Below the pieces are notes generated by a model, which made no database searches, was not told the origin of the DNA, and worked only from the letters and a program-made list of their open reading frames with translations. The position numbers were made by a program, and so were the translations under genes. A stretch of DNA of 40,000 nucleotides from assembly GCA_963575745.1 (NCBI GenBank), contig CAUYUJ010010380.1, positions 1-40,000 of the forward strand, given 5' to 3'. Positions 28,401 to 36,600 of the stretch are shown one piece after another. Every line of letters begins with the position of its first letter. The first letter of the stretch is position 1. The DNA is from Prorocentrum cordatum (taxonomy: Eukaryota; Sar; Dinophyceae; Prorocentrales; Prorocentraceae).

Positions 28401-30652
28401 CCGCCATTGTGGGCCCCAACACTTTCTTCCCGATCAACGCCGTGTGTAAGAAACAAACCGTGGTTTCGCATTCCTCTACGGAATCCGAAATCGTCGCGTT
28501 GGACACGGCGCTCCGGGTTGAAGGCCTCCCCCTGCTTACCTTTTGGGAACACGTTGTACGCACGCACAAGGCCCGCGACAAAGTTGCCGCCGCCTCTCGC
28601 AAACAGCGTAAGCCACCAACGTATAAGAAGCAGGGGGAAACCCCAGCCCCTGGCACTTACGACTCTCCTCGATCCACCCTGACAACATTCGGCGAACATC
28701 CTCTACATGATCATCGCAAAGTTTCTTCTGATAAGAGCCCCCCGCAGGTACAGCTTATCATAGCCGAGGACAACGAGGCTGTTATCAAAATAGTGAAGAA
28801 AGGTAGGACGGCCGCATTGCGGCACCTCCATCGCACGCATAGAATCAACTTGGATTGGATCGTGGAAGTCTGTCAACATGAACAAATACATTTGTCACAC
28901 GTAGGTACTAAGGAACAAGTTGCGGACATGATGACAAAACATTTCGACTCCAAAAAGAGTAATGTTTGGGAAACACTTCTCGAGCTTGCGCTCATTCGTC
29001 CTCCGCCACCACTGCCTAAGGGCATGCGTCGACATACTTCGACGGAGGACGAGGGGACTCGCAGACCCAACGGTCTACCGCACTCCGCCGAACCCCCAAA
29101 ACCTCCAGGATGTTTGGGCTTCTGTGAAGTTGCTCTCACTTCCAAGGACCCCTGGGGCGAGGTTGGATCAGCATGTGGTAAGAGATGTGTTGGTTGCCCT
29201 AATCACGAGGGTTTGCACTCATGTGGACATCATCACGGCATCACAGCCGGGTCCAACGCTTCGCGTTCGGCACGGCCCAAGTCCCCGCGACAACGCCGTA
29301 AGTCTCCTCAGAAGAGTCCGACCCGGGCTAAGTACCCCAGTGTCATTGATGGACAATATGACAGAGAGTTGCATACGAGCACGTCACGATTACGTGTTCC
29401 CTCTAGAGGAGACTCCACTAGGCGTAAGGTAGCTACAGGTCACCACTTTCCAACATCGTCTTCCCCTGGTTCATCCTCTTCTTCACCATTACGCACTCTT
29501 GTCATACGAGACGTTATGCATAATCGCAGCGATTCTTCTCAAGTGGAGGAAACTCCGGCCGCCCCGCCCGGCCTCGGCGCGGTAGGCGGCTCAAACACAC
29601 AGTTGCGGGATCGGTCTCGTTCCCCCCCCAGCAGCATGCAGCGGGGCACTGCATCGAGCTCAGGGGGTAACCCTGGAGCTCCACGCGGAGGGCAACCCCC
29701 GCTAGAGGGCGGCGAAGACCAGGACGCTGATATGGTTGACATCACGGAAGGTACACCACGTTTCAATCGTGCCTTTCCGATGATCCAGCGCCCAGCCTGC
29801 ACTCTTCCTCCAGATGGACCAATCATTCGACCCACTGTTGGAGCTGCGTTCGATACCCAGCTACCGTGGGCAGGCCCTAATAAGTTCCCGATAGCTTTTA
29901 CTCAGGCACCCGAGGGCTCTGGCGTTTGCTTCCTTGAATGCTCACGCAAAGACCTTCGTAATGCCGTTGAGATGGATGTTGAGATTTCGATGCAAAATTT
30001 GTTGCAGGAGACGACACTCCCTTGGGTCTCATTCTTTGCTGTTCTGCACTCGTATGTAGCCAAGGCTTGCCTTGACCAGGACATGAATGACCAATTGGAG
30101 AGCATCGTTCAACACTTCAACTGGCTTCGCACCGAGGCTCTCGGCAGTGCAGCGGGAGACCGCAGCATAGCAGCGGGAGACCGCAGCGAGCCACCGTTGA
30201 TGCCATCTCTTGAGTGCCTTTCACACGCCGCCACGTCCTTGTGGAAAGGACTCCAAGGTGCATGGCCTATAGTTGGATCCACCGCCATTGGTGGATGGGT
30301 GAGCTCTTCTCTTGACGACACATATAACATGTACAAAAAGGAGCATCGCCCATTAGGTCTAAACAGCCTTGACACGCCTAATTACGGATACAATTTTGGT
30401 GTCCAGCGGTCCTCTTCTGGATTGACACACGGAAGAGCCCTTCCACACAAGAGCGACTGCGCAGGTTCGGTTGGCTCGTTCGTGGAAAACAGCTACAACT
30501 CGTTCATCGACATCCCCGCTCGAGACCTCAATAGTGACATGAAAACGGCTTCGCCTAAACACCATGTCCAGTACATAGGAGGGGGTAGTTGTCGTTTGGA
30601 CCCGCCGTGTGGATCTGGGGGCCACTTGTCTCCGCCCCATTGCCATCGCTAG
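22499..30652 (+). CDS. ORF2: copia Gag-Pol polyprotein (2,717 aa from its first ATG)
   Basis: Residues are numbered from the ATG at 22,499; the frame is open back to 22,394. About 1-190: Gag-like helical domain. Three CCCH zinc fingers follow at 196-215 (C-x8-C-x5-C-x3-H), 264-282 and 286-304 instead of the usual CCHC knuckle, then an RS/RSPGG-rich tail to about 440. Aspartic protease DSG at 610. Integrase: H827 and C838-x2-C841, catalytic D885, D947, E978 (DD30E, shorter than the usual 35) and HRPQTNGTVER. Reverse transcriptase: D1642, LALYGHPLAGVFWE, YVDD at 1735-1738. RNase H: D1950, E1995, D2091, D2143. Beyond 2,150 an unrecognised 570-residue extension has a Cys/His cluster (CGKRCVGCPNHEGLHSCGHH) and Pro/Ser-rich linkers. 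All catalytic residues are present. Confidence 0.95.
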   Translation: MTFEDLADSGDFESLDCKLADALLEILPHELRLQMKLLEDVEHKAKRMLKGRQVYQKIIRSFDVTVAEDHLHDFDRIKNLRMHGDDLQRFIVEWDRLLLALNKLPEMYIMESLFRTQVQRHPWMKEDMSKYNKAKAGAKDENGEVIKTYKWLHQRVYDVLDLYKLQKNQYSMQKESRDTVAPAKTKIKQSSRNSHCVPFFKGKGCPRPDTCKFLHAAEKKPPPRRHPSSRDPPRNRQSSQPRRDARGSASGAATSRPPAARYFCYDFAKGNMCQRTGCNRHHVHPCVFYQKGSCTNGDNCKFAHYKNGFKTPPRSPSRPRSEQRFPSRSPGGRRWSQRSRSFTRSPGGRAYSRSPGGTRHFSTNTRQPSKSPGGTRWSQKDSRSLSRSSQRQGRSRSPGGTRWSQRDSRSGSRSSRTSQSSQRLRSPARNTNRVYVIREKILAVSPTHGISEAQIPKTKPPATTSTPKLKVRWNLAGTDVDFFTVRRKMRPYRESPNKGDAVHVPDPIPDWWWIRSQAHLIRAQENAFALMRRLDDNEDIHFDYCYVAIPQEDVLLHTYATAQQATAAPAQQATAAPAQQETAASSRQETAASVPPTKDTVAISRSFVLDSGSALLISDKADMTESEKKGIRIGREHILETANGERIVNQHVRVKFPALGIEKDTLVMDNCPSVWSMGRLVEEDDWDIHWNRRVGCVLTPPQGQPKQAVVHNFIPQINIDHMHDAPPPPPTPLHSARRHTKECPRRRVRTSCCGVILPQWKSMSHRDCGRGRFQTFPIDPAEETPTKGPCWCYTLEVLNKPSCSGDPQQGPDSALPVGERPSIDPSHYLTHSPKHPDCEICARALIRNKPCKRKHKMRSDLEKNEDDSTYEAFVPKRFGDSLTADHIIIGDDEATGRQKERCALVVLDKHTGIMMAYPALHKDAETTKLSLMKFVAPNDEVKHIYNDNSKELIKACATLGWRHDTSTPHRPQTNGTVERAVQRVVKGTKAVLMASGLGHEWWCEAMQCFCNATNFSLSTTGAASSDPNKAELTPYEIRFGESFNGRTVPFGSKVYWKCLYPELNTDSDGKKFTKTTREGLFMGYHMHAGGRWSGDYLVVDTATYAKYPDSTHCHVHRVKDIVVPAKLEFPVADGVLTHHNPPKHESIADEAKIPLGDCLDPMRDDDPRLDNYPADWDDPAHTPMQGETPAVAEAELPTAPAATPDYWEKRDATIIRHICTPRLQLFIPTDAPEGLPVPLEKFDVIREFETTSTFQGQDKFRDTWDGVSESDHRALGEPWTGTVRFYYAPEYTSDGKVKSMGRDTKIQKTTRPDHCLVEYWKCLSGRQRDRERAYGKLVSQARARRHEATLKTWSRQDDNAKTLRTTRSDGPKWDRVERRLTLDTHTGDTIRDEQVKGVTDKTILYAPVPGGPRDITTVLYYLPDNEHRETSASSSSPARAAVAIASPTNIEHDGPSFGALNPLCLTLKPTFAQFVRQREVSGFVDAPIMAVLPKDTPDQPHRERHETTSYALVTQSLNKKQIAAEPRAQAALRGEYDRLRAQTTWMEDTVAERADVKAQAIKEGKDIHFAHLLELGTVKHSELPPEQRKYKGRVVCQGNTMKDQTGLAAVFADAASSASHIEASKFVDAVAHMPGYNGGQSDAPSAYTQALLYGDGRIDPVDTWISLPPARRPASWAKYKDPVCRLRLALYGHPLAGVFWERHCKTCLESKGFVPMQGWECIWTHPKLGLVLSVYVDDFKLAGPKDNLEAGWNLIRDSGIKIDSPTKLDQYLGCGQAPYTVSDIEFNKRMETIRPLLPQAQRDTAAYKTAKDVRGVRYNMSGYIDQCIDRYLEVAATIPDNPKMKFRDLPVSETPGIEDSAFTEADFDDKGVLGPESASILMKILYLARCCRFDLLHPVCMLAREITKWNRACDKRLHRLVCYIKHTKTHSLQGFIGDSADQLSVILFTDASYADCVSTSKSTTGIFAAIVGPNTFFPINAVCKKQTVVSHSSTESEIVALDTALRVEGLPLLTFWEHVVRTHKARDKVAAASRKQRKPPTYKKQGETPAPGTYDSPRSTLTTFGEHPLHDHRKVSSDKSPPQVQLIIAEDNEAVIKIVKKGRTAALRHLHRTHRINLDWIVEVCQHEQIHLSHVGTKEQVADMMTKHFDSKKSNVWETLLELALIRPPPPLPKGMRRHTSTEDEGTRRPNGLPHSAEPPKPPGCLGFCEVALTSKDPWGEVGSACGKRCVGCPNHEGLHSCGHHHGITAGSNASRSARPKSPRQRRKSPQKSPTRAKYPSVIDGQYDRELHTSTSRLRVPSRGDSTRRKVATGHHFPTSSSPGSSSSSPLRTLVIRDVMHNRSDSSQVEETPAAPPGLGAVGGSNTQLRDRSRSPPSSMQRGTASSSGGNPGAPRGGQPPLEGGEDQDADMVDITEGTPRFNRAFPMIQRPACTLPPDGPIIRPTVGAAFDTQLPWAGPNKFPIAFTQAPEGSGVCFLECSRKDLRNAVEMDVEISMQNLLQETTLPWVSFFAVLHSYVAKACLDQDMNDQLESIVQHFNWLRTEALGSAAGDRSIAAGDRSEPPLMPSLECLSHAATSLWKGLQGAWPIVGSTAIGGWVSSSLDDTYNMYKKEHRPLGLNSLDTPNYGYNFGVQRSSSGLTHGRALPHKSDCAGSVGSFVENSYNSFIDIPARDLNSDMKTASPKHHVQYIGGGSCRLDPPCGSGGHLSPPHCHR
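23023..23040 (+). repeat. Hairpin 6 (GCGG/CCGT, loop GACA)
   Basis: ATC-GCGG-GACA-CCGT-TGC. Stem kept by a G-U pair, flanks diverged. Read as SRDTVA between the Gag helices and the first CCCH finger. Confidence 0.65.
24184..24201 (+). repeat. Hairpin 7 (GCAG/CTGC, loop GCAA)
   Basis: GCA-GCAG-GCAA-CTGC-AGC. G-C to A-T compensatory change at stem position 3. First of four copies at exact 24-base spacing ahead of the protease. Confidence 0.9.
24208..24225 (+). repeat. Hairpin 8 (GCAG/CTGC, loop GCAA)
   Basis: GCA-GCAG-GCAA-CTGC-AGC, a tandem duplicate of hairpin 7, read as QQATAA. Confidence 0.9.
24232..24249 (+). repeat. Hairpin 9 (GCAG/CTGC, loop GAAA)
   Basis: GCA-GCAG-GAAA-CTGC-AGC. Same stem as hairpins 7 and 8 but a different GNRA loop. 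Read as QQETAA. Confidence 0.9.
24256..24273 (+). repeat. Hairpin 10 (GCAG/CTGC, loop GAAA)
   Basis: GCG-GCAG-GAAA-CTGC-AGC. Last of the 24-base-spaced set, read as RQETAA. Confidence 0.9.
24906..24923 (+). repeat. Hairpin 11 (GCGG/CCGC, loop TGAC), third reading frame
   Basis: GCA-GCGG-TGAC-CCGC-AGC. All stem and flank bases are consensus but the loop is not GNNA. The only copy read in the third frame (CSGDPQQ), between protease and integrase. Confidence 0.75.
26050..26067 (+). repeat. Hairpin 12 (GGGG/CCCC, loop GAAA)
   Basis: GCA-GGGG-GAAA-CCCC-AGC. C-G to G-C swap at stem position 2 with its partner changed. Read as QGETPA in the linker after integrase. Confidence 0.9.
26776..26793 (+). 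repeat. Hairpin 13 (7-bp stem, one mismatch, loop GAAA)
   Basis: GCACCGG-GAAA-CCAGTGC. Pairs at all three outer positions, with a single C.A mismatch inside. Read as HRETSA in the linker before reverse transcriptase. Confidence 0.75.
27898..27915 (+). repeat. Hairpin 14 (GCGG/CCGC, loop GACA)
   Basis: GCA-GCGG-GACA-CCGC-AGC. Read as QRDTAA, downstream of YVDD within the reverse transcriptase-RNase H connection. Confidence 0.9.
28630..28647 (+). repeat. Hairpin 15 (GGGG/CCCC, loop GAAA)
   Basis: GCA-GGGG-GAAA-CCCC-AGC, identical to hairpin 12. Read as QGETPA in a loop inside RNase H, between E1995 and D2091. Confidence 0.9.
29542..29559 (+). repeat. Hairpin 16 (GGAG/CTCC, loop GAAA)
   Basis: AGT-GGAG-GAAA-CTCC-GGC. 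Fully paired variant stem, diverged flanks. Read as EETPAA in the Pol C-terminal extension. Confidence 0.7.
29638..29655 (+). repeat. Hairpin 17 (GCGG/CTGC, loop GGCA)
   Basis: GCA-GCGG-GGCA-CTGC-ATC. Stem kept with one G-U pair. Read as QRGTAS. Confidence 0.75.
30149..30166 (+). repeat. Hairpin 18 (GCGG/CCGC, loop GAGA), shifted frame
   Basis: GCA-GCGG-GAGA-CCGC-AGC. Read as AAGDRS, a different frame from the earlier copies although still in ORF2. Confidence 0.9.
30170..30187 (+). repeat. Hairpin 19 (GCGG/CCGC, loop GAGA), shifted frame
   Basis: Same sequence as hairpin 18, 21 bases downstream, also read as AAGDRS. Confidence 0.9.
30586..30652 (+). other. ORF2/ORF3 junction: +1 overlap or 67-nt GT-AG intron candidate
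   Basis: ORF3's frame is open from 30,579, so it overlaps the last 74 bases of ORF2 in the +1 frame. A GT at 30,586 (GGGG|GTAGTT) and the AG of the ORF2 stop at 30,651-30,652 (GCTAG|CCTC) bound a 67-base segment. Its removal joins ORF2 to ORF3 in frame and removes the stop. A +1 frameshift within the overlap would do the same. No classic slippery heptamer is obvious. Confidence 0.35.
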
Positions 30653-33600
30653 CCTCACCGACACAGGTAGCCATCGATACGCAGCGGGAAACCGCAGCGG
30701 TGATGATCCCTGGCGTGAGGAACTTGAGGCGAACGAAAGTCCCGTTCGTACTAGCGGTTGGGCCCCGGGACACCAAAGGCGAAACATTTTTGGATGCCCA
30801 TCACACAATAACCAACAGAACGACAATAAGATTTCCGACCCTTTGTTGGTTTGTGCCGACTCTACATCCCGCGGTGACAGTACCAACGATTTTATTGACT
30901 CTGATCACGCTAAGCATCACACGTGGACGAACGCTTCCGTGGTCAAATGCTTCGCGGACGAGAATGGATGGATGCAGCTTGCCACAGAGGATCTTGGATT
31001 ATCCATTAACCATGCCTTTGGCCCTACAGGCACTGCTACCCCATTCTTCTACATCTTCACCGACTCGGGACCTATGATGGGAAAAGCCAGCAAGAATTAC
31101 CATACGCCTGAAGAGGCCATCAATATGCTGTGCAGTTATGATTGTATTCGCCAAGTTGGACAACCCTTCTCAACGCTACTCGTCCCAACCCCAGTGCATC
31201 AAGAGTACATGGGAGAAGCCACTCTCGCTGTTCTAGCTTCCGCGGCTCGGGACTGTATCCTGGACTGGTTCTACTCCTACATTCCAGGATTCTGGGACGA
31301 TCACGTCGTGCAGCCAGGCACGGATCTGCCTCAGCGCCCCGAGGGTTCGTCCGACGAAGATTACATGAACCTGGGCCTCGTCCCTGAGCTTGAGCGCCTG
31401 GACCAGCGCACCTCGGAGAGGAGACGAATCATCATCACCAACGCTCAAAAAGGCACCAACATTGATGGTATTGATTCTTCACTCTGGAGTCTCCATCGCG
31501 ATATCCTCGAGAGGATCGCCACGCTCAGAGAGATGCGCGCCCAGAATATGGACACTGCTCAAAAACAACGCTACTTTGACATGGATGAAGCCCTATGGGA
31601 CACTTGGGCCGACCTCGATGCTCATTACAAACAATTGTGGTATGAGCGTGGTGCCACTGCCACTTTCTGGTGGAACAACAATGACATCACGTTTCCAGCC
31701 TACAATCAGAAAATAGTCGATGCCCAAAAAGTGGACCTGGGTTGGGAAAGACGGGACCACCGTGCGTACCAACGCAAGTGGGAAGCACAAGAGGGATGCC
31801 TGCTCGAGATGATGCCGCATGTCTCTTTCGGCCTCGATAGGTTTTGCGACGTTGCGAACTGGTATAAACACCCTCAAGTTATTGGCCCTGGCACGGCCAA
31901 AGATTGGGGCTTGCCTCACCACTTCGACACCATCTCGAAAGATATGTGCATCCTCATGCAGACACGTGGCATTTCCGTCATCAACAACTCGGCATGGACA
32001 CAAACTATGGATCGCACCAAGGTTGATGGATGGCACTGCCAGAAGACAGGTGCGAATTGGGCTCGCTTCGCTGCGCAATGGGTCACCTTTGCAACACTCA
32101 AGAACCTTTATGGCGTAATGAACTCTAAGCCAAGTCAGTTCTACGCTTTCAAACAGCCCGCAGTGAGGCCGCTTAATGAACCACAATCTCATAGTTTGTC
32201 CCACATGTTGTTGATCGCGTGGCACCATCGTCAAGTACACATCCAGAGTCTATACGATCACGTTTCAGCATCATCCGTTGATCGTGCGAGGACAAATGAG
32301 TTGTTGTGCATGCGTGCCGCTCATACCCTCTGCAATTGGACCAAGCAGCGGGACACCGCAGCTGCGCAACGGGAGACCGTTGCTACAGCCGCCGCCCCGC
32401 CTACCGTCGCTCCCGAGATCGCCAAAATGATCACAGCACATCTGAAGAGATCTGGCGCGGAAAACGAAGACGAGACATCCACGCGCGCAACCACGGCTTT
32501 CGCTTCCAACGCAGAATCTATTCAGCAGCGTGAGGACCTTGGGATGCGCGCCGTTCTGAACCAAGAAGGTGACATTACCTTCTTGCCAGTCACAGAGGAC
32601 ACGACGGCTGACCCGACATATGCATTAGTGATGACTCAAGACGAATATGTCATGGCCGATCATGTTTCTCAGATGTCCAAATTATACCGAGGCCTTCTCC
32701 AGGACACTCGTGAAAAATCGCTTGGACCAGACCGTAACTCTTGGATCACTGGCTACATGGATTGCACATCCGAGACCTCCTGGCGCGAGAGACACGCACG
32801 ACTGCGTGCCGCCATTTACGCCGGCCTTTACCTGCTCGACCCCGACCTCATGAAGAACGGTAAAGGCGATGCCCGGCACCTCCGCTTGGCGGAGGAGATG
32901 GCTCTCAACCCGGAGGCCCAGCAGTGGATGGACAACCACCCGATGACGACCGCGGAGTCCGAGGATGGCGACGCGGTCTTGCAACGGGAAACCGTAGCCA
33001 GAGAGACATCGTCCAAAACGGCTCATTGCCTACAGTACGAAGTTTTGACACCACAGCGGGCATGCTATTTCTCCGGGGTCAAGAAGCGTACAGATGACAT
33101 GGACAGATGTAAGACCCCACGAGAGTTAGCATTGATTGACCCTGATCACCCAAACGCTATTGTCATTTTCAATGTCGATCCACTGCTTCGCAGAACAATG
33201 CCGGACAATGTCCCCGAGAATGACCCGCGGCGCCTGATCAATGAACAGGACATTCACGTGCTCAAATACGCCGACGACCTCGTCGGCAGCCGCTGGTTCG
33301 AGGGTGCATATGAGTGGATCGCCTTGCCCCCGTGGCGAGATTGCCCATACGGCACCCCTCTCCCTGATGGATGCGACTTCGGACGCTGGGAGTTTAGCAA
33401 GTTTCTTAACACGATACTCCGTCACACAAGTGGAGTGACCAATGCATATCACGATCGGCGTCTGAACATCGACTTCTCCAAGACATCCACCTTTCGAGAG
33501 TGTGCGATGAATTGCTGGCAGCGCAGCCAGCAAGAATACTACCACAGAAAGAAGGGGAAATGGGAATACCGCAAAACACCCACGAACGAGGCCGTCCTAG

Positions 33601-36600
33601 CATGTTGGGAGATTGAGCGTGACAATGGTGACTACATCGACTTGGCCGATTACTATTGTTACATGGCCATTCGCATGCTGCAATACCATGCAGATGGAAA
33701 GTCGCGCACCGAAGTGTTTGCACCCATCGGCTCTGACCTCAATCCGCTCACGTTTCCGTTCGGCCGCATCTTGGCCATACGAAGCACAGGTGGTCAGTCC
33801 GAGGTGCATCCATATTCCACAGCCCACAACATGGGTTGGGAGGAGTTGTCTATTCATGACACTCCATATCTCTGGCACGCAACCGAGCTGTCTTCAGTGC
33901 GGAGCATTACCGAAGGCTCACCAAGGTCTAACCCAGGCATAGTCAAAGGGTTCGACAAGCGAGACCACAAGCATGGGGCAACCCGTGCCGAGGTCTTTGC
34001 CTCCGCTCATCCTTTCACTCACTCTTGCGGCCAGAACCCCTACACCACCATACCGCCGTACGTCTTTCACTCCGCTAAGAAACAGTGTGAATTTCAGATT
34101 GACCATCAGAAATGCGCTACGGCTGGCATCACTTGGTGGAAGGGTAAACAGGGCGCGATAATGGCAGAATGCGACATCCCAGTACATTGTCTCATTCGTT
34201 GCAGGAACATTGCCACCGGCAAAATCATCTGGGGGCGCCCAGACGACGACGACCTGGCCAGACCTCCTCGTGATTCTGAGCCACGGTCCAAGTATGAGCG
34301 CTCCACATTGTATGAGTTTCGTGGCCATGGCAATAACCCGTGGGGCGATGCGCAGCGGGTAACCGCAGCTGCACCTCCAACCCCACCTAAGCCGCCTGCT
34401 CCGACTGTGCACAAGTCCAGACCCCTGGCTCGAGACAATGATGTGCCAAAGAGGCCTCCACCGCCTCCGCCCCCGACTCCACTCCAGCCAGTCCAGCCTG
34501 GGCAACGTGCTCCCAAGACACCCCAGAGGAAGGCCCCGCCACCAGAAGGCGTCGGCAGACCTCCTCCAGGAGAGTTACCGCCGCCGATCGCTCCCAACGT
34601 GTATCCTGGCCAGGTCGTGGGCGACAACGAGGTTCCACCACCGCCACCACGGCATGCGCCGCCACCAGTGGGAGCTGTACCTGGACAAGGTATTGCCAAG
34701 GCTTCGCCACCTGTTCCGCCGCTCCCCCCAGGACCTCCACCGGCACACACTCCCATCGCTTCGGCCCCCCCGCACGTGCAGCGAGAGATCGCAGCAGAGC
34801 AGCGGGAGACCGCCGCGCCGAGAGATACAGCCGTGGAAGAAGTCTCCGAGGGAGTTGAGGGCCTCACGTTAGACCCACACGACGCGGCCGCGGCTGCTGC
34901 CCAGATGGCCACCGAGAGGGAAGCCGCCCTTGCTAAGTCCGAGGCCGCTCTGCTGAGGACACAGAGTAGACTCGCTGATGCAATCAATGCCTTAACAGCG
35001 GCTAGAAAGGCCGTCGGGTTGGTAAACATCCGCCCAGTGGCACCTCCGATCCGAGCACATCGTGACGAGTCTGGCGACACATCCGCCCCTGACGTCTCAA
35101 TACCAACTGTTGTGCAGCGGGAAACCGCAGCTTTGCAGTTGACAACAGACCAGAAGCGCGAGCGTAATCGTCAGATTCACGAGCGTTACGAACAATGGTT
35201 CCTACAGGCTGCCACTGAGGGCCGCGTTAGCCACATCACGTCAGCCTGGCCGCCCATGGGTCCCCACGAGACCTATCGGATTGGAGACTACGTTCAAACA
35301 AGACAAGCTTGCTACTTTTACACTCACCCGCCATCGAGACACTCAGATGGTTCCTGGGTTGGACAGCGCGTTAGCCCTCATGATGGCGAACCAATGGGAG
35401 CCTTATTCGGACCCATTCGTGAGGTAGGTCAGTTCATGGGATACGTGACCGTGAAAATCGGAGACCACTGGATGAACGTTTGGGATGGCACGAAGGGCAT
35501 GATGGCGGGCAACACGCTTGCCCGCGTCGTACCTTGCCCAGACTTTGACCCCAACTCGCTTCCAGATGACCTTCGCTTCGGTCCCCCAGTTAACTTTCCA
35601 CCTCGTCATGCACTCATGACGCCGACCAGTGACGTCAGGGCTGGGGGAGGTTTTCGTGCTCCACTGCGCCAGAGGCATACAGACGCCCCTAGTGCAGCGG
35701 GACACCGCAGCGCCCCCAGTCAACAGCCCCCAGAAGTTGAGGAGGTCTCCGACATACATGCTCTTGAGGCTGACGCAGCACACCGCCGACTTCGATTCGA
35801 GGACGAGAGCGCGACGGGAGACCGTCGCACCGCCCCCCTTTCGGACCAGGCTACCGCTCTTGCTCCGCCTCACATATATGAGCCAGGTGAGTTGCTCAAA
35901 TTGATCAGGAGCCCTCAGTCTTTGGGTGTGTCCACTGACGACGCACCTCCGGCCCAGTCGTCGCCGACAGTCGTGCCAGAACCGACACCAGTTGCAGTTG
36001 ACCCTCCGTCGCCGACTATCACTCCGCCCGACGAGCAACAGGCAGCGGAGGATCACCCTCTGGCGGCAAACGATCACAGTTCGCCTACTGAGATGCCGGT
36101 CCCCACACAGGACCAGAGCTCGCCGACCGAAATCCCTGTACCAACGGATTTTCCAGAGGAAAGTAACGATGACGGCGCAGCGGGAAATCGCAGCAATGGT
36201 GACACTGCGCCACATGTTCCCGAACATGCCGATGATGACTTCCTCAAGAAGGATGACTGGTCCCCAGAGAACGACGTCCGCAATGAGATTGAAACAATGG
36301 AGGATAACGCGGAGAAAACTCTCACGTATGGACCAGATCAGACCGACCTACCAGACTATTTCAAAGCATTCAAGAAAGTCCACATTGTTCGTAGATCTGG
36401 GCCTCAAGGTGATGTTAACACCAAAGTGAAGCAAACCATGGAATACATCGTTGTCTTGAACATGGACGATATCGCAAATACAACAATGACCTTCGATTCA
36501 ATTGCGATGCACCATGGTGTCACCGTTTCCCAGAGCAATGCGGACACAGAGCTTTCACCAAGTACCTTTTCCAGTGCATTGGTACTTTCCGATACAGAAC

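Noticed and set aside
30728-30750. CGAACG ... CGTTCG stem near the start of ORF3
   Set aside because: Unrelated loop and size compared with the hairpin family; single occurrence inside coding sequence.
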